NCBI GenBank assembly: GCA_051967755.1
Contig: JBQDYD010000003.1
Location: 1-64,000 of the forward strand
DNA: 64,000 nucleotides
Source: UBA1672 sp051967755
Lineage (GTDB): Bacteria > Pseudomonadota > Alphaproteobacteria > Micavibrionales > Micavibrionaceae
Reading direction: 5' to 3'
Shown here piece after piece: positions 16,042 to 24,727 of the stretch. Under the pieces are notes generated by a model. The model saw nothing but the letters and a program-made list of their open reading frames with translations, had not been told where the DNA came from and did not search any database. The position numbers and the translations under genes were made by a program. Positions within the stretch are counted from its first letter, which is position 1. Each line of letters starts with the position of its first letter.

Positions 16042-17385
16042 ATGGATCGATTATCAGAGCAGGTTTCCGGCGCAATTGCATCTATTCCCGAACGACAGTT
16101 ATTTGGTCGCGTGACCAAAATTCTTGGCCTTTTGGTTGAGATTGACGGTGTGTCCGAAGCCCTCACGATTGGGGCGATGGTGCATCTTAAGCCTACGGAG
16201 GAGCGCGATATTCCCTGTGAGGTGATCGGTTTTCGCGAAGGGCAAGCGCTTTTGATGCCGTTTGGCACATTAGAGGGGGTTGGCCTTGGATGTCAGGCGA
16301 TTGTACAAGATAGCGTGCCGTCAATTAATCCGACTGATCAGTGGCTGGGGCGTGTGATTAACGCGCTGGCGGAGCCTGTCGACGGGAAGGGGATGCTGCC
16401 GCAAGGGGCGGTTGCGATGCCGCTTAAAAATAAACCACCATCCCCTCATGCACGCCAGCGTATCGGGGAACAGCTAGATTTGGGCGTGCGCGCGGTAAAT
16501 ACATTCTTGGCTACCTGTCAGGGGCAAAGAATGGGGATTTTCTCAGGCTCGGGCGTTGGTAAATCGGTGCTGCTTTCGATGATGGCGCGGTATACGGATG
16601 CCGATATCTCGATTATCGGGTTGGTCGGGGAACGTGGCCGTGAGGTGACGGAATTTATTCAAGATGATCTGGGGGAAGAGGGCTTGAAGCGCGCCGTTGT
16701 GGTTGTTGCAACAGGCGATGAACCCGCATTAATGCGCAGGCAGGCCGCGTATGTAACGCTGGCACTTACGGAATATTTTAGAAATAAGGGTAAAAAGGTT
16801 CTGTGTTTGATGGACTCCCTGACACGTTTCGCAATGGCGCAGCGTGAGATCGGTTTGAGTGCAGGGGAGCCGCCAACATCTAAAGGCTACCCGCCCACCA
16901 CATTTGGTGAGCTTGCCAGATTGTTAGAACGCGCGGGGCCGGGCGGTCCTGGTGAAGGCTCGGTCACGGGGCTGTTTTCTGTTCTGGTGGAGGGGGATGA
17001 TCATAATGAACCGATCGCCGATGCGGTGCGCGGCATTGTTGACGGACATATAGTGATGGAGCGCTCAATTGCCGATCGTGGCCGTTTTCCCGCTATTAAT
17101 GTGCTTAAATCTGTTTCACGTTCTTTGCCTGAGGCATTTACGGATGAGCAAAACACCATCATGCGTCACGCGAAAAAAATCATCACCACCTATGAGGACA
17201 TGGCAGAGCTGATCCGTCTTGGTGCGTATCGACGCGGCAGTGACCCGATGGTGGATGAGGCGATATTGCTCTATTCCGAAATAGAAGCATTCCTTAACCA
17301 AAATAAGCATGAATCAACCCCGATTGAAGAGGGCTTTCAAAAACTTGCTGCTATTTTACGTGTAGAGTATAACGGTAGAACATAG
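16042..17385 (+). CDS. fliI: Flagellar protein export ATPase FliI
   Basis: A 447-residue cytoplasmic hexameric ATPase that energises flagellar type III export with FliH and FliJ. Walker A is 'GSGVGKSVLLSMM', Walker B lies in 'VLCLMDSLTRFAMAQREIGL', and 'GEPPTSKGYPPTTFGEL' is the FliI/SctN signature. Length is typical. It is the first gene of a plus-strand unit with a CheD-like gene and fliJ, divergent from ctrA. Confidence 0.97.
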   Translation: MDRLSEQVSGAIASIPERQLFGRVTKILGLLVEIDGVSEALTIGAMVHLKPTEERDIPCEVIGFREGQALLMPFGTLEGVGLGCQAIVQDSVPSINPTDQWLGRVINALAEPVDGKGMLPQGAVAMPLKNKPPSPHARQRIGEQLDLGVRAVNTFLATCQGQRMGIFSGSGVGKSVLLSMMARYTDADISIIGLVGERGREVTEFIQDDLGEEGLKRAVVVVATGDEPALMRRQAAYVTLALTEYFRNKGKKVLCLMDSLTRFAMAQREIGLSAGEPPTSKGYPPTTFGELARLLERAGPGGPGEGSVTGLFSVLVEGDDHNEPIADAVRGIVDGHIVMERSIADRGRFPAINVLKSVSRSLPEAFTDEQNTIMRHAKKIITTYEDMAELIRLGAYRRGSDPMVDEAILLYSEIEAFLNQNKHESTPIEEGFQKLAAILRVEYNGRT

Positions 17386-17406
17386 AAACAATGTAAGGAA
17401 CGATTG

Positions 17407-18114
17407 ATGAGCGTTCGTTTGCGGGATTATACGGATAATAGAGAACGTATGCAGGCTTTGATGGATTTGCCGCGTGCCCCTGTTATTGAGGATGCACGTG
17501 AAACGTTCGACCCTGCGCAGGCTGTGGGGGTGGATATGAATGACGGGGCGGTGACATTGCCGGATGCCGAGTATCCTGCCGTTGGTACGGTTGCTTTGGC
17601 GACCTGTATCGGTGTTATCGCGCATAACCCCGCCACAAAGGCAACGGGTATTGTCCATGTTGTATCAGAGGGTGCAGAATCCTATCCGTCCGAAGCAAGT
17701 CAGGAATCGTTAGAGCATATGCTCAATAGTGTGAGCGGAGGTTATGGGCAACCAATAGAGGCGCGCATTGTTGGCGCACATATTGGTGCTGATCTGCAAA
17801 ATGGTATTTTAAATCATATTGCAGATTTATTGGCGGAATATGATGCAACGGTTTTAACGGCAGATATAAAGGGAAAGCCCGGCCCGAAAGATGTCGCGGT
17901 GCATGCGGCGCGCTGGGATGAGGGGATTATTCGCGGCAGTGTCGATATGGTGAATTTTATGGGTGACCCTGATACAGGTGGTGTTCCTGAAATGGTTCGC
18001 CAGCGTCAGCAATGTCTGGATCTTGAGGGCATGTCATGGTTAGGCAGCCGGCCGGGCGGACTGGTTTACGATGCGACAAAATCAGACGGCCCCGAACCGG
18101 AGCATTCTCTTTAA
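17407..18114 (+). CDS. CheD-like protein (putative chemoreceptor glutamine deamidase fold)
   Basis: A 235-residue protein. Residues 58-165 resemble CheD, which deamidates receptor glutamines and binds CheC. 'VGTVALATCIGV' holds T61 and C67, and 'GIVHVV' holds H84. From memory the T. maritima CheD triad is T21, C27, H44; both spacings (6 and 17) match exactly. 'IEARIVGAHIGADLQNGILN' parallels CheD's 'AKIFGGA' strand, and 'TVLTADIKGK' the late 'VAEDVGG' strand. The N-terminal 55 residues and C-terminal 60 are extra. ATG 17407 has AAGGA six bases upstream. It sits between fliI and fliJ, with no receptor or cheA nearby, so its target may be flagellar. The family link is by motif, not a database search. 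Confidence 0.68.
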   Translation: MSVRLRDYTDNRERMQALMDLPRAPVIEDARETFDPAQAVGVDMNDGAVTLPDAEYPAVGTVALATCIGVIAHNPATKATGIVHVVSEGAESYPSEASQESLEHMLNSVSGGYGQPIEARIVGAHIGADLQNGILNHIADLLAEYDATVLTADIKGKPGPKDVAVHAARWDEGIIRGSVDMVNFMGDPDTGGVPEMVRQRQQCLDLEGMSWLGSRPGGLVYDATKSDGPEPEHSL

Positions 18115-18155
18115 AAACTATTCTTCCCCGCGCGTAAAACAGATATAGTAAAGCC

Positions 18156-18578
18156 ATGGCTGAACTGGACTCCCTTATTCGTGTACGTAAACACACCGTA
18201 GAGCAAAAGCAAAAAGCGCTTGCCGCGCTCTATAAGAAAGAGCAAGACCTCAAAGATAAACGTGATGAGCTTGAGGCACAGCACGCGATTGAGGCCGAAA
18301 AGGCACGCAATATGGATGCTGATTTTATGGGCTATTTCGGGGCTTATTCAAAACGCTTGCATGCAGAGATAGAGGCGATTGATCGTGCGCGCTCAAAGCT
18401 GGAAAATCAAATCAGATTGGCGCAGGAAGATATCCGCGAGGCCTTTGCCGATTTAAAGAAAATCGAAATTATTGATGAACGCCGCAAGGCAGAGGAAAAA
18501 GCCGCCCTTGATAAAAAGGAATCGGATGAGCTTGATCAAATCGCGATTGAAGGCTACCGCCGACAAGGGGAGGAGTGA
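18156..18578 (+). CDS. fliJ: Flagellar export protein FliJ
   Basis: A 140-residue, almost entirely helical, charged protein predicted to be an antiparallel coiled coil, as in FliJ, the stalk-like subunit that inserts into the FliI hexamer and couples to FlhA. 'LDSLIRVRKHTVEQKQKALA' is the FliJ-type N-terminus. Size and place two genes after fliI support it. The stop overlaps the ATG of the next small gene. Confidence 0.85.
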   Translation: MAELDSLIRVRKHTVEQKQKALAALYKKEQDLKDKRDELEAQHAIEAEKARNMDADFMGYFGAYSKRLHAEIEAIDRARSKLENQIRLAQEDIREAFADLKKIEIIDERRKAEEKAALDKKESDELDQIAIEGYRRQGEE

Positions 18579-18823
18579 TGTTTCTAACGATAGGTGCGTT
18601 TTGGATTATTTCTCCGATTATAATTCTGCTGTTTATTTGCGCATTTGCCTCTCTTACGCGTCAGATGGTTGGGTATAGCTTTAAATTAAGAAAAAAAATT
18701 AAAGTAGAGTCAAAAGTCTTGGGATTTTTGCTGACATTTTGTTTGATTTTTGTGATGGCATTTGTTTTCCCTATGAGCCTGCTTCTTGGTTTCTTACTTG
18801 TCGACATGTTCTTTTTATCCTGA
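18578..18823 (+). CDS. Small two-helix membrane protein (paralogue 1)
   Basis: An 81-residue protein with two strongly hydrophobic segments (about residues 3-25 and 45-75) separated by a basic loop 'FKLRKKIKVESKVL'. The ATG overlaps the fliJ stop by one base and has GGGGAGG upstream, so it is probably translated with fliJ. It resembles the next gene in the same positions: basic loop, K-I, S-K-x-L, a following Pro, and a terminal acidic-hydrophobic-F motif. Function is not recognised. Confidence 0.6.
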   Translation: MFLTIGAFWIISPIIILLFICAFASLTRQMVGYSFKLRKKIKVESKVLGFLLTFCLIFVMAFVFPMSLLLGFLLVDMFFLS

Positions 18824-18956
18824 ATGCATTAAACATTGATATAATATCGTTTTCTTTCATTGAGGGTAATCAACCCCAATCAGAAGAAACTTAGTAACAA
18901 AAGCGGGGGAGCTATATAAGGTGCTATTTAATGGCGTAGAGGGAAAGAGGGTGTAG

Positions 18957-19196
18957 ATGGGTGCGCTTGCTGTTATTGGATTTTTCGGGTGTTTATTTAT
19001 CTATGTAATCGCTCGATTTTATATGTGTTTAATAGATATTCTGGTTCCATATTATTTTAGAAAACGGAACAAGATTCAAATCAGTTCAAAGCCTCTTAGT
19101 ATTATTTTTACAATAGTCACTTTTACTTTGTGGGTTGCCGTTATGCCTTTTGCCGTAATTGCATTATGTTTTTTTATTGTAGAAATATTTACCTAA
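18957..19196 (+). CDS. Small two-helix membrane protein (paralogue 2)
   Basis: A 79-residue protein with the same plan as the gene before it: hydrophobic segment, basic loop 'FRKRNKIQISSKPL', second hydrophobic segment ending 'IVEIFT'. ATG 18957 has AAAGAGG directly upstream. It ends convergent with, and overlapping by four bases, the minus-strand FliK-like gene. Function is not recognised; the pair probably arose by duplication. Confidence 0.55.
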   Translation: MGALAVIGFFGCLFIYVIARFYMCLIDILVPYYFRKRNKIQISSKPLSIIFTIVTFTLWVAVMPFAVIALCFFIVEIFT

Positions 19197-20908
19197 ACAT
19201 CCGCATGATATTCCTTCACCGTGTCGGGGGTGATACGTACCCAGCTTTCCGGCTGGTTTTGGAAGGAGAGTTCGCCCGTTATTTGTGTTTCCTCCAGCGC
19301 GTTTTTATAGGCCGTGCGCATTTGCTGTCTCATACTTTGTGAAAATGTCTGTTCCGTCCGTAAGACCAAATCGAGCCGCCCGATATTATCTTGCCCTGAA
19401 AACAGGCCGTCTAATTGTACATTTCCCATATTTGTCAGGGATAGATCCATCACAAAACGCGTTTTTTTGCCTTTGCCGGCCTCATCATTGCCTTCGTTAT
19501 GTTCGCCTTCATTGCGGAAATAAAGCGCGATTTTATTAATGTCATTTTGCCACGCAAGCGGCAGGGACATAGCACGCCAATCACCGGAGAGCGCTTCGCT
19601 GCTCATACGGGTGATGCCGCTAATCTCTCTACCTAGGCGAGACAATAAATCCGACTTTCCTGCACGCTTAATCGCATCAACGGCCTTTTCCCCCAGCCAC
19701 CCATTCATATCACCCGCACGCATCGCCGCAACAAAGAACAAAGCGGTGGAGCCTAACTGCGCTGGTGCGGCGGCGTTCGGAATGACGGCATTAAAGGCTT
19801 GCGCCGTTTGCGGATTGATCTGTGTCAGGACCTGTTGCGTTTCCTCCATAATCGGCCAAGTCGATGGCGTAAGGAAATAAGAAGAGGTAAGCGCGGGAAG
19901 CGGGATTTCGGTGGATTTCACGATAGAAAAATCAATGCGTGATCCTATCGGAATATCTTCGATAGGCACTTGCAACGCATAGTGTTGATCTGACAGGCGT
20001 TCGGGCGACTGTATCTGCAGAACAGCAAAATTCTGATTCTCCGTAAATCCTGTAAGGATGGCTTGCGATAATGTAATTGGCGCATTGAGCGGGGAAACGC
20101 GATCTATGGCCTCACCTGATAATTCGGGGGGCGGGGATAATATTCGCTCAATCTTGATCGAGTCGATTTTACTGGGGTTAACAAAATCATGATCACTGAT
20201 GGGTTCTTGTAGTGGCGCGCTGATAATTTGTGCGGCGATAGAACGAAACGGAGCAATCAAATTTGCTTTAGGTGGTGATAAGATTAAATCTGCGTTTTCC
20301 GATGGCGCGTATAATGGTGTAGCAAGAGAGAAGGTAAAGGGCGCATTTTCGGGGCGCGTGATGGGGAGTGAACCGCTTTGCACCGTTTGTAAGGTTAGCT
20401 CTGAGAGCAGGGTAACGTGGCTTTGAACCTCATCTGAAAAAGGTGCAGTGACGCTCTGTGATGCGCTGTGCGGTGTCAAAAGCAATTCAGGGGATTGTGT
20501 AACCTCGTTTAGTGTTAAGGTCTGTGGTAATTGTGTTTGGCGCGCAATCGTATAGCTTTCTGAGCTTTGGTTTTGCGCTGTTTGTACGTTTTGTTCTGCG
20601 CGCGCGTACGTTTTTAAAAGCGCGGTTTCAGGTGGCGATCCTGCATCAATACGCACCTCTATATATTTTCCGACCTCTAATTGCTTTGCCTGATCGGTGC
20701 GCAGAACAACTTCACCGCGCTCTGTCTGGATTGTGACTTGCCCGTCTTGCGTGATGGCGATAATTTCACCGCGCAGTGTTTCGGCTTGTTTTAACGCCTG
20801 TAATTGCGCAGCCAGACGCACGATTTCCGCTTTGGCATTGGCCTGCGCCCGCGCATTGGCGGTGATTGTCTGGGTCAATAAAGAGGCAATAGATGATGCG
20901 TCACTCAT
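19193..20908 (-). CDS. FliK-like flagellar hook-length control family protein (first copy)
   Basis: A 571-residue protein. The N-terminus is helical, with an OB-like strand set ('GEIIAITQDGQVTIQTERGE'); a long Ser/Pro/Gln-rich low-complexity centre follows. A C-terminal globular domain contains 'RFVMDLSLTNMGNVQLDGLF', which resembles the FliK C-terminal (Flg_hook) substrate-switch domain. FliK measures hook length and switches export from hook to filament substrates. A second, more canonical FliK lies at 41011-42612, so this copy may be a second ruler or a divergent relative. It is the last gene downstream of flhF-flhG. Confidence 0.6.
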   Translation of the reverse strand: MSDASSIASLLTQTITANARAQANAKAEIVRLAAQLQALKQAETLRGEIIAITQDGQVTIQTERGEVVLRTDQAKQLEVGKYIEVRIDAGSPPETALLKTYARAEQNVQTAQNQSSESYTIARQTQLPQTLTLNEVTQSPELLLTPHSASQSVTAPFSDEVQSHVTLLSELTLQTVQSGSLPITRPENAPFTFSLATPLYAPSENADLILSPPKANLIAPFRSIAAQIISAPLQEPISDHDFVNPSKIDSIKIERILSPPPELSGEAIDRVSPLNAPITLSQAILTGFTENQNFAVLQIQSPERLSDQHYALQVPIEDIPIGSRIDFSIVKSTEIPLPALTSSYFLTPSTWPIMEETQQVLTQINPQTAQAFNAVIPNAAAPAQLGSTALFFVAAMRAGDMNGWLGEKAVDAIKRAGKSDLLSRLGREISGITRMSSEALSGDWRAMSLPLAWQNDINKIALYFRNEGEHNEGNDEAGKGKKTRFVMDLSLTNMGNVQLDGLFSGQDNIGRLDLVLRTEQTFSQSMRQQMRTAYKNALEETQITGELSFQNQPESWVRITPDTVKEYHADV

Positions 20909-20967
20909 AGGAATGAGTGTAGCGCGAAATGTTTAACATCGTGTAGCGGAAAATGTTCCTGCCTGGC

Positions 20968-21798
20968 TTATCCTGCCACGCGGCGCTGCGCATTCTTGAT
21001 GCATTTCAGAACATATTGAGCAATTTTTTCAACATCCTCAGCCGCATCAGCATTGGGAGAGCGCGTTAGAATAGGGGTTTGACTACGGATGGTTTCCTTC
21101 ACCTTTGTGTCATGGCGGATCATACCGGCCAATGGCGGGCTTAGGCGCAGGAAATTCTCACAGGCTTTCAGTAGGGTTTTGTATGTTTTCTCACCTTCTG
21201 TGACACTGCTGGCCATGTTCACCACAATATTGATGTTCTTTGACATGCCGGCGGCATTACCCAGTTTGATGAACGCATAGGCATCGGTCAGGGATGTCGG
21301 CTCATCTGTTGAGATAAGGAGTGTATTGCTTGCGGTTGCAGAAAGCATACGCACTGTGCGGTCAACACCTGCGCCAAGGTCGGCAATGACAACATCATAT
21401 TCAGATGACAGATCAAGCAATTGATCACGAAGAAGGCTTAAGCGCTGGCTTGGGAGGGCGGAAAGGGAGGCCTGACCGGAACGGCCTGCGATAATATCAA
21501 ATCCACCATCTTCATATTCCTGCACGACGCGGTCTAACCCTAAACGTCCGCGAATCACATCATTGAGGTCACGTTTAGGCATCAGGCCAAGTTGAACATC
21601 AACATTCGCCAATCCTAAATCACCATCAAAAAGCAAAACACGTTTGCCCATTTTGCTGAGCGCATGTGCCAAAGTAATAGAGAACCAAGTCTTGCCCACG
21701 CCGCCTTTACCGCTGCCTACGGCGATAATATTCGCACCACGTTGGAATGACGGGGTGGCAGGCGTTGGATTTTCTTTGCTGGCGGACTTTGGTGTCAT
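20968..21798 (-). CDS. flhG: MinD/ParA-type ATPase FlhG (FleN)
   Basis: A 276-residue cytoplasmic ATPase that controls flagellar number and position with FlhF. The deviant Walker A 'GSGKGGVGKTWFSITLA', 'LLFDGDLGLANVDVQLG' and 'VVIADLGAGV' are the MinD/FlhG signatures. I choose ATG 21798, which has AGGAAC upstream and overlaps the flhF stop region; TTG 21804 is possible. It forms an operon with flhF. Confidence 0.93.
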   Translation of the reverse strand: MTPKSASKENPTPATPSFQRGANIIAVGSGKGGVGKTWFSITLAHALSKMGKRVLLFDGDLGLANVDVQLGLMPKRDLNDVIRGRLGLDRVVQEYEDGGFDIIAGRSGQASLSALPSQRLSLLRDQLLDLSSEYDVVIADLGAGVDRTVRMLSATASNTLLISTDEPTSLTDAYAFIKLGNAAGMSKNINIVVNMASSVTEGEKTYKTLLKACENFLRLSPPLAGMIRHDTKVKETIRSQTPILTRSPNADAAEDVEKIAQYVLKCIKNAQRRVAG

Positions 21799-21800
21799 TA

Positions 21801-22844
21801 TCAAGTTCCTGTTTTTTGAACGCCCAATCTGGATGTTCGGTTATTTACTATATCACTTTTTTGCGATTTATATAGTCGCGGCATTAAAAGTTGTGCCAAA
21901 GCATGTGGAGAGAGGGGCACAAGACCATGTGCAACCTTATGTGTTGTGCTGACATCAGAGAAGCTGAGGCTGCCTTGATGGGCGGCGGAGAGTAAGCTTC
22001 CCAGGCGGCGCGCCATATCAACGCGTGTGGGTAAAATCTCATCTGCCCCGATTGTCGCAAAGACGCGCGCCATTTCTCCGGCTTCTTCTGCATCAGTGCC
22101 TGCGGGTAAAACCATAACAGGGCGCATATCCGCGGCATTAATCATACGGGCGAGGATTTTCACCTCATTTTTATCAAACGGGTTTAAGCCGGGCGTGTCG
22201 ATGATAACCTGATCATTGGCTTTGGACAGATCCGCAACAATTGCGCCGAGATCACGGAAATCATTGGCTTTTTGTAAATCGATTTTAAGTAGGTCGGTAA
22301 AGGCTTTGAGTTGTTCAATGCCGCCTGCGCGCACTGTGTCTGTAGAGACAACGCCGACTTTCAGGTCGTTCATGGCGCCGCGTGCAGCCAGTTTTGCAAC
22401 CGCAAGAGTTTTTCCTGCACCCGGTGGGCCGACCATCATAATCGGTTTTGAATGTGCACGCACGGGAAGGGGGCTGAAATTAAAGAGCTGCTCTAATGTG
22501 GTGACAAGCGCAATGCCGATATCATCAAATCCCATCGCTGTCGCGCATGAAATCATATGATCCATGACATCCTCAGACGCAGCATGTTTCAGCATGATCT
22601 CAGTCAGCTCTTCCGCCACTGCGTCAGTGTCATTTTCCTCATCATATTGAAGCCACGCTTCATCTGTAGATGCGTGTTGCGTGTCACCAATTTCAAAGGC
22701 AGGCTCAACCGCAGCGGTCACGCGCACGTTTCCTTGCACATGATCCTCTCCGGTGGCAACAATTATGGCGTCTTCGCCAAGGGTGTCGCGTATCATTTGC
22801 ATCGCTTCTGTCATTGTGTTGGCGTGGAATGTTTTTAGCCGCAT
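21801..22844 (-). CDS. flhF: Flagellar SRP-like GTPase FlhF
   Basis: A 347-residue SRP-family GTPase that marks the pole or site of flagellar assembly. The N-terminal basic region begins 'MRLKTFHANTMTEAM'. The G1 loop is 'VGPPGAGKTLAVAKLA', G3 'IIDTPGLNP', and the late 'PTRVDMARRLGSLLS' corresponds to the guanine-specificity and closing loops. Length is at the short end for FlhF. It overlaps flhG and is divergent from the three secreted paralogues. Confidence 0.93.
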   Translation of the reverse strand: MRLKTFHANTMTEAMQMIRDTLGEDAIIVATGEDHVQGNVRVTAAVEPAFEIGDTQHASTDEAWLQYDEENDTDAVAEELTEIMLKHAASEDVMDHMISCATAMGFDDIGIALVTTLEQLFNFSPLPVRAHSKPIMMVGPPGAGKTLAVAKLAARGAMNDLKVGVVSTDTVRAGGIEQLKAFTDLLKIDLQKANDFRDLGAIVADLSKANDQVIIDTPGLNPFDKNEVKILARMINAADMRPVMVLPAGTDAEEAGEMARVFATIGADEILPTRVDMARRLGSLLSAAHQGSLSFSDVSTTHKVAHGLVPLSPHALAQLLMPRLYKSQKSDIVNNRTSRLGVQKTGT

Positions 22845-22978
22845 GGAAAGAACTTACTCGAATCAATACTAAGTATAAGGTGAATAGAGATTATATACTA
22901 GAGCATTAGCATAAAAAAGTGCTACAGTCTTTTTCGAATTTCTATTATTGCACAAAGTAAGTCGGAGAAAATTATATA

Positions 22979-23593
22979 ATGAAGTCTATGTCCACTTTAA
23001 AGTTATTGTTGGTTTTTGGTTTTTCTTTAGGCGGTTTAGTCGTGCCGACAGCCGGCGCCTATGCCGAAGACGTTAGTTCAAACGCTGAGGCGGTTAATAA
23101 TATTGAACCTGAATCAACTGATGCGATAGCCAGCGAATTGGTTTTAACGGAGGAGATCATCAAGAAGTTCTATGATGATGCTACACAGGTTCAATTCGAA
23201 GGCGGAGAGGCTACTGTCAATTTTTTGGAGAAGCACACGCATGATGATGCCGTGAATACAGTGATGCTACGCACAATCAGACCGGGAAGCCCACCAGAAA
23301 AGCAAAAAATAATAACCGACAAAAGTAAGTTGTTAGAAGATACCAAGGCGGCCTATGAAAAAGGAAGTGTAGAGAGCATAGATACCGATGTGATTACGAT
23401 GGATATCGCAGAGGATGGGCAGTCTGCAGCAATTGTTGAAAAAACAAAATATGTATATAAGTTGGCGTTATCTGAAACTGAGGAAGTTCTGCTTAAATCA
23501 GATCAAAGCTGTGACGTCGAAATCCTGGTTGAAGAAAATATCATCAAGACAGGTGATGCTGATTGTACTGTTGAGGTTAGAATACAAGAATAA
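22979..23593 (+). CDS. Secreted protein of unknown function (tandem family, copy A)
   Basis: A 204-residue protein with a signal peptide cleaved near 'AGAYA|EDV'. The mature part starts with a helix ('EEIIKKFYDDA') and has the family motif 'FLEKHTHDD' (H-x-H). A strand pair follows ('ITMDIAEDGQSAAIVEKT'), then two cysteines 18 residues apart near the C-terminus (C-x17-C), probably a disulfide. The next two genes share this layout, so this is a triplicated family. I do not recognise it; an NTF2-like cone is one possible fold. It is divergent from flhF. Confidence 0.75.
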   Translation: MKSMSTLKLLLVFGFSLGGLVVPTAGAYAEDVSSNAEAVNNIEPESTDAIASELVLTEEIIKKFYDDATQVQFEGGEATVNFLEKHTHDDAVNTVMLRTIRPGSPPEKQKIITDKSKLLEDTKAAYEKGSVESIDTDVITMDIAEDGQSAAIVEKTKYVYKLALSETEEVLLKSDQSCDVEILVEENIIKTGDADCTVEVRIQE

Positions 23594-23618
23594 CAAGTAG
23601 ACAAAGAAAGATATTACA

Positions 23619-24173
23619 ATGAAAACAATTTTATCTACGGCGTTTGTTATGTTGGCAATGGCGGTTCCTTTCGGTGTTGCACATGCGGGTGACGCAAGTT
23701 TGACCGAAGAGCGTATCAATGCATTTTATGAGGAATCTCTGGCAGCACAAAAAGCAGGTTTGGTTGAGACGATTGGATTTTTGGAAGAGCATGTTCATGA
23801 AAACTCAACAACGGTGATTAATACAATCAGTCACATGCAGGGGGCTCCTCAAAACAAGCAGGCCATGACCTTGAATAAACAAGAACTACTCAGGGAAACG
23901 GAAAAGGGGCGCCAGGCAATGGATTTAAAAAGCATTGAGAACAAGATTTTGTCAGTAACAGTTGCCGCGGATGGCCGCAGCGCGCAAGTAAAAGACACGA
24001 CATATTCCACTTTGGTTCTGAAAATGCCGGGGCCGGGTGGCCAGCCCGTTCAATTTAATGTTGAGCAGTCTATGTTATGCGACACGGAAATTGTCTTAAA
24101 CGATGCGAACGTTATTCAGAATAAGAACAATATCTGTAATTCTGAAGTTAATATTAAACCACTTACGAAATAG
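23619..24173 (+). CDS. Secreted protein of unknown function (tandem family, copy B)
   Basis: A 184-residue protein with a signal peptide ending near 'GVAHA|GD'. It has the N-terminal helix 'EERINAFYEESLAAQ', the H-x-H motif 'FLEEHVHEN', the strand pair 'SVTVAADGRSAQVKDTTYS' and a C-x18-C pair at the C-terminus. It is clearly paralogous to its two neighbours and follows copy A by 25 bases. Function unknown; periplasmic or secreted by its signal peptide. Confidence 0.76.
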   Translation: MKTILSTAFVMLAMAVPFGVAHAGDASLTEERINAFYEESLAAQKAGLVETIGFLEEHVHENSTTVINTISHMQGAPQNKQAMTLNKQELLRETEKGRQAMDLKSIENKILSVTVAADGRSAQVKDTTYSTLVLKMPGPGGQPVQFNVEQSMLCDTEIVLNDANVIQNKNNICNSEVNIKPLTK

Positions 24174-24180
24174 TTTTTTC

Positions 24181-24717
24181 ATGTTTACAAAACCAATAAA
24201 GTTACTTTCTGCGGGCTTAATGATATTGAGTGCGGGGACTGCTCTGGCTCAAGGCCAAAAAACAATAGATCAAACCGCAGTTGTTGATCTTTATAAGGGG
24301 ATCGTGGAATCCAAAATTGCGGGTGGTGAATATCTGGTTTCATATCATGACCGTCATTATCATGATGAACTCGATTTGATTATCATCTTCTCTGGCCAAA
24401 ACGAAAAGCGAAAGTTTGGTAAAACATTCATGGATCACAATAAGGCCACCTTTATTCAGGCTATAAAGCAAAATGGGAAAACGCTTAGTCATAAGGACGG
24501 ATCATACGACGTTGAGGATGTTTCCGTCGATAGTACCGGGCGTAAGGCGCAAGTTAATGTTAAGCTTGTAAGTCATTTCGAAGTCTTCTCAGAAGAGCAG
24601 CAGGAAATGAGGTTTGCTGAGGAAACAATGAAATGCAACGACACTGTAGTTTTGAATGATGAAGATATTCTGCAGATCAAATCATCGCAATGCGATGTAT
24701 TCGTTGACATGAGGTAA
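24181..24717 (+). CDS. Secreted protein of unknown function (tandem family, copy C)
   Basis: A 178-residue protein with signal peptide 'LMILSAGTALA|QG', H-x-H motif 'YHDRHYHDE', strand 'DVSVDSTGRKAQVNVKLVS' and C-x18-C pair. The start is ATG 24181, seven bases after the copy B stop, because it opens the signal peptide; the longer frame from 24103 would overlap copy B and hide it. It is the most divergent copy and ends 10 bases from the convergent flhA. Confidence 0.74.
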   Translation: MFTKPIKLLSAGLMILSAGTALAQGQKTIDQTAVVDLYKGIVESKIAGGEYLVSYHDRHYHDELDLIIIFSGQNEKRKFGKTFMDHNKATFIQAIKQNGKTLSHKDGSYDVEDVSVDSTGRKAQVNVKLVSHFEVFSEEQQEMRFAEETMKCNDTVVLNDEDILQIKSSQCDVFVDMR

Positions 24718-24727
24718 TAACACAGCC

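Noticed and set aside
24103..24180. Upstream extension of the third secreted paralogue
   Set aside because: It overlaps the previous gene and would bury the obvious signal peptide that begins at 24181.
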